Of a stretch of 64,000 nucleotides of DNA, positions 56,932 to 64,000 are shown in pieces. The notes beneath the pieces were generated by a model, which saw nothing but the letters and a program-made list of their open reading frames with translations, was not told the DNA's origin and did not search any database. The DNA is from SG8-4 sp964598225 (GTDB lineage Bacteria; Planctomycetota; Phycisphaerae; Sedimentisphaerales; Anaerobacaceae), in the NCBI GenBank assembly GCA_964598225.1, contig CAZRBG010000024.1, forward strand, positions 1 through 64,000, written 5' to 3'. Within the stretch, counting starts at the first letter, position 1; each line of letters opens with the position of its first letter. The translations under genes and the position numbers were made by a program.

Positions 56932-59019
56932 ATGTCGGATACAACGGCTGGCCCGAAATACACTAACAGACTTGCTGGCGAAACGAGCCCGTACCTGCTT
57001 CAGCACGCCCACAATCCCGTCGATTGGTATCCTTGGGGTGACGAAGCCTTCGAGCGGGCTGAAAAAGACGACAAGCCCGTCTTTCTTTCCATTGGCTACT
57101 CCACCTGCCACTGGTGTCACGTGATGGAGGAGGAGAGCTTCGAGAATGAGGAAATTGCCGAAATAATGAACCAGCATTTCATTTGCATAAAGGTCGACAG
57201 AGAGCAAAGGCCCGACGTGGACCAGATTTACATGAATGCCGTCCTTATGACGACGGGATCGGGCGGGTGGCCCTTGTCGGTATTTCTTACGCCGGGGGGT
57301 GAACCATTTTTCGGGGGAACTTATTTTCCCCCGGAGGATATGTTTGGCAGGCCGGGCTTTAAAAGAATCCTCCTTTCAGTGGCGGATGCGTGGAAAAACA
57401 AGAGACAGGAGCTGATCGATTCTGCCGGCAAACTAACTTCGTATCTCGAATATGCCCAGCCGTCGGCCGGTGAAGCGAAGCTTTCGGCTGAAACGCTGAC
57501 CAGGGCTTATGAAACGTTTCGCGATACGTTCGACGCCGTAAACGGAGGTTTCGGGTCGGCGCCGAAATTCCCGCAGCCGACGAATCTGTCGATGCTTCTT
57601 TCGTACTGGCGCCGCACGGGCGATGACGAAGCCTTGCGAATGGTGGAAAAGACTCTCGATGCCATGGCCGACGGCGGCATCTACGATCACCTCGGCGGCG
57701 GCTTCCATCGGTATGCGACCGATGCACGCTGGCTCGTGCCGCACTTCGAGAAGATGCTTTACGACCAGGCGCTGCTGAGCAAAGTCTATATCGAAGCCTA
57801 CCAGATATCCCGCAAGCAAGATCACGCCCGTGTTGCAACAGAGGTCTTTGACTACGTCCTTCGCGACATGACCGATCCTGCCGGCGGCTTTTACAGCGCC
57901 GAAGACGCCGACAGCGAAGGCGAAGAAGGAGTTTTCTATCTCTGGCAGCCCAAGCAGATTGTCGATGTACTGGACGAGGAACAGGCGAAGTTGTTCAATG
58001 CCCGTTACGGCGTTACAAAAAAGGGCAACTTCGAAAAAGGGAAGACCATTCTCAACATCACAGCGTCGATAGAGGATCTGGAAAGGAAATTCCAAACGGA
58101 CCGTGCCGAGCTCGAGGATGTTTTGTCGGCAGCTCGAAAAAAACTCTTCGAGGAAAGGGAAAAAAGAATCAGGCCCCATCGCGACGACAAAGTCATCACC
58201 GCCTGGAACGGTCTGATGATCTCGTCTCTGGCTTACGGCGGAGCGGCCCTCGGTGAGAAAAAGTACGTGCAGGCCGCAGAACGCTCGGCGGAGTTTCTAT
58301 TGGAAAAAGTACAGAAAAACGGCCGGCTGATGCGTTACTATCGCAACGGACAGGCAGTTGACAAGGCCTTCCTGGACGACTACGCCTTTCTGACGATTGG
58401 CCTGCTGGACCTTTATGAGGCGACTTTCGAGACGAAGTGGCTCGCAGAGGCCAAAAAGTTCGCCAAGGAAATGGTGGAACTATTCGCCGACGATGAATCA
58501 GCAGGGCTTTATCTCACGGGCAAAGATAGCGAAAAGCTGATCGCACGTTCAAAGCCAAGCTCCGACGGGGCGGTTCCGTCGGGCAATTCAATTGCGGCAC
58601 TAGCCCTGCTGAAGCTGGGTCGGCTGACCATGGACAGAGACCTGGAGCGACGGGGCCGCAGCATTATCGGAGCCTTCTCACCACAATTGGACCGGTCTCC
58701 GGCATATTCGACTGTGATGCTGGAAGCCCTGAGTTTCTCGCTGGGACCTGGATCGGAGATAGTAATCGCCGGTAAGACCGACGATACCGACACGAGGGAA
58801 ATGTTGAAGCTGACTCATAGCAGATTCCTGCCGAATTCGGTTGTGCTTTTTCACGATCAGGCCAGGGCCGACTCACTATACGAACTGGCCCCTTTTGTTA
58901 AGAATCAAACCGCCATTGACGGAAAAACAACGGCGTACGTTTGCAAAAACTATACCTGCGGTAAGCCCGTAACGAGCCTCGGCGAACTGGAGCAGATGTT
59001 GGCCGCCACGACTGAGTAA
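56932..59019 (+). CDS. YyaL/SSP411-like thioredoxin-domain protein (DUF255)
   Basis: A 695-residue cytoplasmic protein of the YyaL/spermatogenesis-associated 20 family. The N-terminal thioredoxin-like domain begins NRLAGETSPYLLQHAHNPVD and has the CxxC-type site GYSTCHWCHVMEEESFEN near residue 58, then FIKVDREQRPDVDQIYMN and GGWPLSVFLTPGGEPFFGGT. An (alpha/alpha)6 barrel of the N-acylglucosamine-2-epimerase/cellobiose-epimerase type follows (LGGGFHRYATDARWLVPHFE, KVITAWNGLMISSLAYGGAA). Length and motif order are complete. The physiological role is not established. ATG 56932 has GGAG nine bases upstream. Confidence 0.88.
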   Translation: MSDTTAGPKYTNRLAGETSPYLLQHAHNPVDWYPWGDEAFERAEKDDKPVFLSIGYSTCHWCHVMEEESFENEEIAEIMNQHFICIKVDREQRPDVDQIYMNAVLMTTGSGGWPLSVFLTPGGEPFFGGTYFPPEDMFGRPGFKRILLSVADAWKNKRQELIDSAGKLTSYLEYAQPSAGEAKLSAETLTRAYETFRDTFDAVNGGFGSAPKFPQPTNLSMLLSYWRRTGDDEALRMVEKTLDAMADGGIYDHLGGGFHRYATDARWLVPHFEKMLYDQALLSKVYIEAYQISRKQDHARVATEVFDYVLRDMTDPAGGFYSAEDADSEGEEGVFYLWQPKQIVDVLDEEQAKLFNARYGVTKKGNFEKGKTILNITASIEDLERKFQTDRAELEDVLSAARKKLFEEREKRIRPHRDDKVITAWNGLMISSLAYGGAALGEKKYVQAAERSAEFLLEKVQKNGRLMRYYRNGQAVDKAFLDDYAFLTIGLLDLYEATFETKWLAEAKKFAKEMVELFADDESAGLYLTGKDSEKLIARSKPSSDGAVPSGNSIAALALLKLGRLTMDRDLERRGRSIIGAFSPQLDRSPAYSTVMLEALSFSLGPGSEIVIAGKTDDTDTREMLKLTHSRFLPNSVVLFHDQARADSLYELAPFVKNQTAIDGKTTAYVCKNYTCGKPVTSLGELEQMLAATTE

Positions 59020-59052
59020 TCAAGCAAAGAAGGATCAAACCGATATGGTTTC

Positions 59053-59140
59053 TGTTCGTAGTGTGCGTGTAAGAGCTTTCCTGAGCCTGCCGAAGGGGCA
59101 TTCAATAAGAAAAACGCCTCGCGGCGTCACTACGACCAAG
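59053..59140. repeat. Family A repeat, variant copy
   Basis: GTTCGTAGTGTGCGTGTAAG at one end and CGCGGCGTCACTACGACC at the other are inverted relative to 34612-34690. The middle holds the nested element CCTGAGCCTGCCGAAGGGG. It abuts the next gene's start region. Confidence 0.7.
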
Positions 59141-59153
59141 TAGATTGCTTGAG

Positions 59154-59504
59154 ATGAAGAAACTTGAAAGAGAGAAAAAGACGGTTGCGGCAATGATAGG
59201 TGTTTACTGTCGGGATCATCACGACACCGCAGGTAAAACCTTATGTGCTGATTGCAGTGAGTTGCTGGAATATGCCGAAAAACGGCTCGACAAATGTCCG
59301 TTCGGCGAGAACAAGGGCGCATGCTCGAAATGTGAGATTCACTGTTACAAGCCCGACATGCGTAAATACGTGACTGAAGTAATGCGATACTCAGGCCCTA
59401 AGATGCTCAAAAAACACCCTCTGCTGGCCATAGACCATCTCTTGAAGCTCAGGCGAACTGGTCACCCTGAAAAATCAGATTCTCAAGGGCGTGTTCCCGA
59501 CTGA
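59154..59504 (+). CDS. YgbA-like zinc/Cys-rich protein (nitrous-oxide-stimulated promoter family)
   Basis: A 116-residue protein with a characteristic Cys/His pattern: IGVYCRDHHDTAGKTLCADC, then DKCPFGENKGACSKCEIHCY and RYSGPKMLKKHPLLAIDHLL. The family is linked in other bacteria to nitric-oxide-responsive (NsrR/HcpR-type) genes; the biochemical function is unclear. The ATG at 59154 lies right after a family A repeat and has no good ribosome site; TTG 59145 is an alternative. Confidence 0.8.
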   Translation: MKKLEREKKTVAAMIGVYCRDHHDTAGKTLCADCSELLEYAEKRLDKCPFGENKGACSKCEIHCYKPDMRKYVTEVMRYSGPKMLKKHPLLAIDHLLKLRRTGHPEKSDSQGRVPD

Positions 59505-59521
59505 TCGGCGCGGGTCTTCGG

Positions 59522-60700
59522 TTACGGTTCGATACTACTGTCGAGCCACTCTTGCATAAGCAATTCCAAATCCTGGAAATCAACCCGGCAGTCTCCGTTC
59601 AGATCGCCCGCAATCGGAGCAATGCAGACCTGAAAATCACCCCGCATCTGCGAAGGGTGGATGCCGCATCGGTATCCTGGTCTCTTTCCACCAGCTCTCA
59701 TTGCCCTGTAAAGCCGGTCGGTCAGAGTGAACGTAACCGTGCCTGAGCCGTTGTCGATCCAGGCCACGTCCGGATCATCTTCAGAGCGGCCGGTCACTCC
59801 ATCGACGGCGGAAAGCAAAACCTCATCCTGTGCCGGTTCGGCGCCTTTCGCGATCAACTCGAAGGGGTGACTCGCCGGATCGAGCACTGTTATCTGATAC
59901 CGTTCTCCCGGATACAGCAAAAATGTCGGATTCTCTACTCCAACTTCACCTGGTAAGCTATTAGCAGGTTCCTGATAATTCAGGACATAAGCCCCGTCAG
60001 CAGTATTATCGAACGTCCAGGCAACGTCATAAGCCGGCGCCGGGCCGAGCACGGCGGTTATGTTGTCGATCCCAAGGGTTGCCTCGATATGTCCCGCATG
60101 GCTGCCGGGCAGTGAAGGCGCAAGGCCGGGATCGTGACGAATCAAAAGTATATCGACACTTCGCAACGTCTCGGTCAGATTATCGATCTCAAGGCCCGGA
60201 TCCGCGTATGAACCTGCAGCAAATACTCTTTCCAGATCAGACCGAGTGAGGCCGAACTCGACGCTTTGCCAGCCATCCTCGGTGATAACCGTTACAGGTT
60301 CTCTCGAACTGAAAGCCCCGCCGGGACCGAAAAGCACGATACGCAAAGAGAGGTTTTCCGGCCCTACGTCGATAGAGTCGGTCTTGACGTCCAAACGAAT
60401 TGCCGTGACGCCCGCCTTCAGATAATTGCCTGACCAGTTTGTTTCGTTCTTAGTGCCGAGGTGAAAGGGATACGGCTGTGAGGGAGTTGGTCTGCGGATT
60501 TCAAGGTATCTGTCGTTCTCACCTGCCGGTCCGCCGCCGGCGACGTTTTCAAGGTGCGCGCCGCCCGACCAGCCCTGCACCGTACCGTCCTCGAAGTCGT
60601 CCACCCGCCCAACCACAAGAGTATTCCGTGCGCCGGCGGTATGAATCACAATGGTAAGCGTCAAACAAATAAAGACTGTCGTAATCAAGCTGTTCTTCAT
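59522..60700 (-). CDS. Secreted cupredoxin-like protein with dockerin-like tail
   Basis: A 392-residue exported protein (signal TTVFICLTLTIVIHTAGA). Residues about 30-215 form a galactose-binding-like sandwich (VDDFEDGTVQGWSGGAHLEN, NYLKAGVTAIRLDVKTDSID). Residues about 225-365 look like a cupredoxin: HPFELIAKG supplies a first His, and YRCGIHPSQMRGDFQV supplies Cys, His and Met, the C-x2-H-x3-M copper pattern. The last residues, GDLNGDCRVDFQDLELL, are a dockerin-type calcium loop. It could be an extracellular copper electron carrier or sensor. The ATG follows AAAGGAGG. Confidence 0.65.
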   Translation of the reverse strand: MKNSLITTVFICLTLTIVIHTAGARNTLVVGRVDDFEDGTVQGWSGGAHLENVAGGGPAGENDRYLEIRRPTPSQPYPFHLGTKNETNWSGNYLKAGVTAIRLDVKTDSIDVGPENLSLRIVLFGPGGAFSSREPVTVITEDGWQSVEFGLTRSDLERVFAAGSYADPGLEIDNLTETLRSVDILLIRHDPGLAPSLPGSHAGHIEATLGIDNITAVLGPAPAYDVAWTFDNTADGAYVLNYQEPANSLPGEVGVENPTFLLYPGERYQITVLDPASHPFELIAKGAEPAQDEVLLSAVDGVTGRSEDDPDVAWIDNGSGTVTFTLTDRLYRAMRAGGKRPGYRCGIHPSQMRGDFQVCIAPIAGDLNGDCRVDFQDLELLMQEWLDSSIEP

Positions 60701-60866
60701 TGTTAAAACCTCCTTTTTTTATTTAGTTAATACGTTGGTCGCTCGCCAATGTTTCTTAATTTCTCTCGTACAGACCGGGGACTGTTCAAAACTAAGCTCT
60801 ACCTGTGTGGCAGCCGCTGAGTCAGTGGAGCAAAGCAAGCGGATGGTAAAATGGATATTCTCAGCG

Positions 60867-62039
60867 TTATTGATTCAGGAAGGCGGAATCCCAGTCTTTC
60901 CAGACTGGTTCTAATCCCTGGCGTTCTATCATCGCGGCCACTTCTGCCGGAGGGCGATTGTCGTCGATCTCGAACTGCTCGATTGCATCGTTGCGGCCGG
61001 AGTAGCCGCCCGGATTTGTCTTGCTGCCGGCACTGATTTTAGTGATTCCCAGCTTTATCAGATGGTCCCGCAGTTCGGCCGGCTCGCGGGTAGACAGCAC
61101 CAGTCCGGCATCGGCAAAACACAATCGCAACGCAGCAATCATCTGGACGAGATTCTTATCTCGTACTGCGTACCGCGTGCTGCGTGCTGCGTGGCTTGCC
61201 CAACGTCGAACGCCGAACGCAGAACCAATCGGTCGAAGCCTTGGGAAGGAAAAAGATACGTGAGATTTCCAGTAGCGCTTAATCAGGTAGTGAGCGTGCT
61301 CTGCAAGAGCCAATGTCTCGACGCGCCAGTCGGCCAGTCCGAGAAGCGCTCCCAGCCCCACCTCTCGCATCCCTGCGGCGGCGATTCTGTCGGGCGTGGT
61401 CAGGCGATTATCGTAGTCGGACTTTGACCCCGTCGGGTGGTAATATTCGTAGGCCTCTCTATCATACGTTTCCTGGTAGAGAGTAACTCCCTCTATGCCC
61501 GCCTCGAACAACTCGGCATACTCGTCGCGAGTCATCTGATAGACTTCGATTGAGATCGATCCGAACTTGTTCCTTAGTCTTTTCGCCAAATCGGCCAAAT
61601 ATTTGATAGTAATGAACTTCGTGTCTTCGCTGCTGACGAGAAGTATATCCCGGAAGCCCTCACCGGCGATGATATTAGCCTCTTCGAGGGCCTGCTCGAC
61701 TGTCAGTCTCATCCGTGGCGATACATTGTTCATGTTGAAGCCGCAATAGCGACAGCTATTTGAGCAGTAGTTCGAAACGTACAATGGGGCGTACAGGCGA
61801 ATAGTCTGGCCGAATCTCTGGACGGTCAGTTGACGGGCAGCGCGAGCCATCTCTTCGAGATAATTCTCGGCTGCCGGAGAGATAAGAGCCGAGAGCCTGC
61901 GGAGACTGTAGGAACCGGCGGGCTCAGCTAAAGCGGCCTCAACGTCATCTATATCTATACTATCGAGTCTTTCGCGCCAGCACTGGTGGTCGCGGTCGAG
62001 GCCTTTTTGTTCCAGTATGTTTGCAATTTCGGTAGTCAT
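60867..62039 (-). CDS. thiH: 2-iminoacetate synthase, with repeat-derived insertion
   Basis: A radical-SAM enzyme of 390 residues that cleaves tyrosine to dehydroglycine for the thiamine thiazole ring. The cluster motif is in LYVSNYCSNSCRYCGFNMNN; other blocks are EVYQMTRDEYAELFEAGIEG, TLYQETYDREAYEYYHPTGS and LSTREPAELRDHLIKLGITK, then SAGSKTNPGGYSG. Between FSFPRLRP and NLVQMIAALRLCF the normal linker is replaced by about 24 residues (GSAFGVRRWASHAARSTRYA and on) encoded by a family E repeat, so activity is in doubt. The start at 62039 is preceded directly by a family B repeat and has no ribosome site. Confidence 0.85.
   Translation of the reverse strand: MTTEIANILEQKGLDRDHQCWRERLDSIDIDDVEAALAEPAGSYSLRRLSALISPAAENYLEEMARAARQLTVQRFGQTIRLYAPLYVSNYCSNSCRYCGFNMNNVSPRMRLTVEQALEEANIIAGEGFRDILLVSSEDTKFITIKYLADLAKRLRNKFGSISIEVYQMTRDEYAELFEAGIEGVTLYQETYDREAYEYYHPTGSKSDYDNRLTTPDRIAAAGMREVGLGALLGLADWRVETLALAEHAHYLIKRYWKSHVSFSFPRLRPIGSAFGVRRWASHAARSTRYAVRDKNLVQMIAALRLCFADAGLVLSTREPAELRDHLIKLGITKISAGSKTNPGGYSGRNDAIEQFEIDDNRPPAEVAAMIERQGLEPVWKDWDSAFLNQ
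61157..61226. repeat. Family E repeat inserted in thiH
   Basis: CTCGTACTGCGTACCGCGTG continues as CTGCGTGCTGCGTGGCTTGC and CGTCGAACGCCGAACGCAG. The GTGCTGCGTGCTGCGTG run matches the intergenic run at 44838-44862. It is in frame with thiH. Confidence 0.6.
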
Positions 62040-62040
62040 A

Positions 62041-62104
62041 GGCAGGGTGGGGCTTGCCCCACCATCAATCACAGTTTTCGGTGGGGCAAGCCCAACCCTA
62101 CAAC
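62041..62104. repeat. Family B repeat between thiG and thiH
   Basis: GGCAGGGTGGGGCTTGCCCC with ACCATCAATCACAGTTTTCG, then GTGGGGCAAGCCCAACCCTA. The two arms form a long imperfect palindrome that separates thiG from thiH and could end or slow transcription within the operon. Confidence 0.75.
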
Positions 62105-62120
62105 CTTTCGTCCGCGTAAA

Positions 62121-62891
62121 TTAATCTTTCAAAAATCCGGTCAGCGGGCTCGAAGCGCTTGCCGTTTTGGCCGCAGCGCGAGGGCCGGAGTTGAACGCCA
62201 TTCGCCCGGCTTTTACCGCGATCCTGAAAGCCTCGGCCATCTCGACCGGTTCGGCGGCAGTTGCGATTGAGGTATTTACCAGAACCGCATCGGCGCCTAT
62301 CTCCATTGCATCTGCCGCGTGCGACGGCAGTCCCAGGCCCGCATCAACTACGACCGGAACGTTTGACTGTTCGATGATTATCTCCAGAGCCGCCCGCGTC
62401 CTGAGGCCCTGGTTCGAGCCGATAGGGCTTGCCAGCGGCATAACGGTCGCGGTCCCGGCATCCTCGAGCCGTTTGGCCAGAACCGGATCGGCGTTGATGT
62501 ACGGCAGGACGACGAAGTCGTCGTTGACAAGAATTTCGGCCGCCTTCAATGTCTCGATCGGATCCGGCAGCAGATAATGGGGGTCCGGCGTTACCTCCAG
62601 TTTTAACCAGTTGATACCGGTTGCGGCTCGCGCCAGCCTCGCGAGTCGGACCGCCTCTTCGGCGTCGCGAGCGCCGGACGTGTTGGGAAGCAGCAGGTAC
62701 CGGTCGCGGTCGATTGCGCTGAGCATATCGTCGTTTTCGTTCTCGATATCGACTCTTCGTAACGCTACTGTGACGATCTGCGTGCCGGATTTCTCGATGG
62801 CCCGAGCCATGAGCGAGCTGGATGCGAATTTCCCGGTGCCTACGAGAAGGCGGGAATCGAATTTTCTCGATGCGATGATCAGCTTATCCAT
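62121..62891 (-). CDS. thiG: Thiazole synthase
   Basis: A 256-residue (beta/alpha)8 enzyme that assembles the thiazole phosphate of thiamine from DXP, dehydroglycine and ThiS-thiocarboxylate. Family blocks: SRLLVGTGKFASSSLMARAI, VTVALRRVDIENEN, LLPNTSGARDAEEAVRLARL, NWLKLEVTPDPHYLLPDPIE (Lys of the DXP imine), VMPLASPIGSNQGLRTRAAL and PVVVDAGLGLPSHAADAMEI. It follows thiS by four bases and precedes thiH after a family B repeat. Confidence 0.95.
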   Translation of the reverse strand: MDKLIIASRKFDSRLLVGTGKFASSSLMARAIEKSGTQIVTVALRRVDIENENDDMLSAIDRDRYLLLPNTSGARDAEEAVRLARLARAATGINWLKLEVTPDPHYLLPDPIETLKAAEILVNDDFVVLPYINADPVLAKRLEDAGTATVMPLASPIGSNQGLRTRAALEIIIEQSNVPVVVDAGLGLPSHAADAMEIGADAVLVNTSIATAAEPVEMAEAFRIAVKAGRMAFNSGPRAAAKTASASSPLTGFLKD

Positions 62892-62895
62892 GCGA

Positions 62896-63108
62896 TCAGC
62901 CTCCTCCCACGAAGCGAACCAGCTCGATTGTCTGGCCGTCGGACAACTGTGTGCTTTCGAAGCTGCCTCTCTCTACGATCTTGCCTTCTACCTCGGCCAC
63001 AACCGTAGCCTGGTTGATGCCCAACTGATCCAGCAGCTCCGTCAACGTCCCCGGCAGCCCTTCGGGGAATTCTCTCTCAGAGCCGTTTATCTTCAACTTT
63101 TTCACCAT
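62896..63108 (-). CDS. thiS: Sulfur carrier protein ThiS
   Basis: A 70-residue ubiquitin-like protein, KLKINGSEREFPEGLPGTLT to IELVRFVGGG. The C-terminal Gly-Gly (here with one extra Gly) becomes the thiocarboxylate sulfur donor for ThiG. It is the first gene of thiS-thiG-thiH. No TPP riboswitch is recognisable in the 138 bases upstream, which are filled by a repeat. thiF and thiE are not in the window. Confidence 0.85.
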   Translation of the reverse strand: MVKKLKINGSEREFPEGLPGTLTELLDQLGINQATVVAEVEGKIVERGSFESTQLSDGQTIELVRFVGGG

Positions 63109-63139
63109 GCTTTACGAATCTCACCCAGGGTTCTTGGTT

Positions 63140-63235
63140 TTTGTCATTCCGAGCGGAGTCGGGACTTTTCAGTTCGAAACCAGATTCCTCCACTGCGTAA
63201 TGCCTTGTATTACTTCGGTCGGAATGACTTTTCTA
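63140..63235. repeat. Palindromic repeat of the GTCATTCCGAGCGGAG type
   Basis: GTCATTCCGAGCGGAGTCGG is mirrored by TTACTTCGGTCGGAATGAC, with AACCAGATTCCTCCACTGCG between. It lies between metXW and thiS. Confidence 0.6.
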
Positions 63236-63246
63236 TTCTCAATTCT

Positions 63247-64000
63247 TTATTCTTTGCTTGTCAGGTATATTGCCTGCTCGGCCAGCAGGTTCGGAGCGAA
63301 TCTCACCGGGCTAAGACCCGCCTCGGTCAGAGGTATCTTTCTTTCGACTTTTACACCCATCTTCTTGCAGAAGCGGTCGAAATCATTGAGCGAGAGGCAA
63401 TGTATGTTCGGAGAGTTGCTCCAGTCAAACGGAAGCTGCTTGGTTACCGGCGCCTTGCCGCTGAAAAACAACTGCGCTCTGCATTTCCAGTGTGCAAAGT
63501 TGGGAAAACTCACGATCACCTTTCTTCCTACCCGCAGCAACTCGGCAAATACTTGGTCGGGATACTTTATTGTTTGCACAGTCTGAGACAATATGACGTA
63601 ATCATAACTCTTATCGGCGTATTGATCCAGTCCCTGCTCGACGTCGTGCTGTATGATGGACAGCCCTCGATTTACGCACGCCAGGACAAGGTGCTGATTG
63701 ACCTCGATGCCTTCGCCCTTTATGTTCTTGTCTACGCTGAGCTTGGCCAGCAGTTCGCCGTCGCCGCAGCCTATATCCATCACCGTGCTGTTCGGTTCTA
63801 TCAGCGACTCAATCACTGCATAATCTACCCGGATGCGATTGGCGCGCTCCGAGGGGCTTATTTTTGCTCGAGCGTTTTCTTTCTTCACGCCCGGCCGATG
63901 GGTTGCATCAAGGAATCCCGAAATAAAAGCACCGAGTGTTTCCGGCTCCAGCAAAAACGCGTCGTGGCCGTATGGAGAAGCGATATCGCAGGAACTGACG
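63247..64000 (-). CDS. metXW: MetX-MetW fusion, 5' end outside the window
   Basis: The frame is open to the window edge. The first visible residues, SSCDIASPYGHDAFLLEPET, are the C-terminal end of homoserine O-acetyltransferase (MetX), including the catalytic His of GHDAFL. Without a stop the chain continues through a linker (FLDATHRPGVKKENARAKIS) into a complete MetW, a class I SAM-methyltransferase-like protein: NSTVMDIGCGDGELLAKLSV, QHDVEQGLDQYADKSYDYVI, LSQTVQTIKYPDQVFAELLR and RVGRKVIVSFPNFAHWKCRA. MetX and MetW normally form a complex as separate proteins in methionine synthesis. A TTG at 63954 could mimic a MetW start but cuts the MetX end. Confidence 0.85.
   Translation of the reverse strand, partial: VSSCDIASPYGHDAFLLEPETLGAFISGFLDATHRPGVKKENARAKISPSERANRIRVDYAVIESLIEPNSTVMDIGCGDGELLAKLSVDKNIKGEGIEVNQHLVLACVNRGLSIIQHDVEQGLDQYADKSYDYVILSQTVQTIKYPDQVFAELLRVGRKVIVSFPNFAHWKCRAQLFFSGKAPVTKQLPFDWSNSPNIHCLSLNDFDRFCKKMGVKVERKIPLTEAGLSPVRFAPNLLAEQAIYLTSKE

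Noticed and set aside
63109..63246. Search for a TPP riboswitch upstream of thiS.
   Set aside because: None of the conserved TPP elements (CUGAGA, ACCUGAUC-type) is present on the relevant strand; the stretch is a dispersed palindromic repeat.
63247..63954. A separate metW gene starting at TTG 63954.
   Set aside because: The sequence before it is clearly the MetX C-terminus in the same frame without a stop, so a fusion is the better reading.
1..64000. tRNA, rRNA, CRISPR arrays, prophage and restriction genes.
   Set aside because: Looked for by eye on both strands; no cloverleaf-type T-arm sequences, spaced direct repeats or phage/restriction motifs were seen. A tRNAscan or CRISPR search could still find something missed.

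Overview
The window looks like a chromosomal segment of a planctomycete, most likely of the class Phycisphaerae. This is inferred from gene content: a DUF1549/DUF1553 + DUF1501 + PPC-domain set, a DUF1080 protein, an HZS-alpha-like haem protein, a prepilin of the H-X9-DG type, small sigma/anti-sigma pairs and secreted proteins ending in dockerin-like EF-hand repeats. No rRNA, tRNA, CRISPR array, prophage or transposase gene is visible. Many start codons are GTG or TTG behind good Shine-Dalgarno sites, and several near-consensus -35/-10 promoters can be read directly.

Layout. 0.1-6.7 kb: a cupin, purC, an Fsr-like MFS exporter, a GT4 glycosyltransferase coupled to a GH100-like glycosidase, and a PIG-L deacetylase. 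6.8-9.5 kb (minus): a polyamine operon (pyruvoyl arginine decarboxylase, agmatinase, deoxyhypusine-synthase-like enzyme) followed by a small lipoprotein. 9.7-25.5 kb (plus): a 16-kb locus that starts with a perfect consensus promoter and a three-way-junction leader RNA, then a 775-aa periplasmic TPR protein, a 2460-aa TPR/beta-sandwich protein, one ExbB, two ExbDs, a single-pass membrane protein, a DUF4159 membrane protein and a third TPR protein. I read it as a proton-motive-force-driven envelope machine of unknown purpose and as the best candidate for an undescribed system here. 25.6-31.5 kb: DUF1549/1553, DUF1501 and PPC proteins. 31.6-46 kb: a ferritin-like protein, an orphan CopG antitoxin, a RhaT-like symporter, an SDR, an HZS-alpha-like dihaem protein, a DUF1080 protein, a class II aldolase, an aldo/keto reductase, a D-2-hydroxyacid dehydrogenase, and an operon of M20 amidohydrolase, VOC protein and PaaI thioesterase. 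46-49.5 kb: a lactonase/GH29 fusion behind a D-cysteine-desulfhydrase-like gene. 49.7-56.8 kb: secreted and regulatory genes (C39-like protein with a Cys-rich tail, dockerin-like protein, prepilin, anti-sigma, sigma factor, small lipoprotein, TlpA-like thioredoxin). 56.9-64 kb: a YyaL-like thioredoxin protein, a YgbA-like zinc protein, a cupredoxin/dockerin protein, thiS-thiG-thiH and the 3' part of a metX-metW fusion.

A second theme is repeats. At least six families of short palindromic repeats are scattered through the intergenic DNA, often nested. Some have entered genes: the signal-peptide region of the 2460-aa protein, the last codons of rhaT and the middle of thiH. One repeat copy at 37.7 kb is itself split by a 187-bp palindromic MITE-like element with 25-bp terminal inverted repeats and an 8-bp target duplication (TTTATTTT).

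All functions are assigned by eye from motifs; no database search was run.
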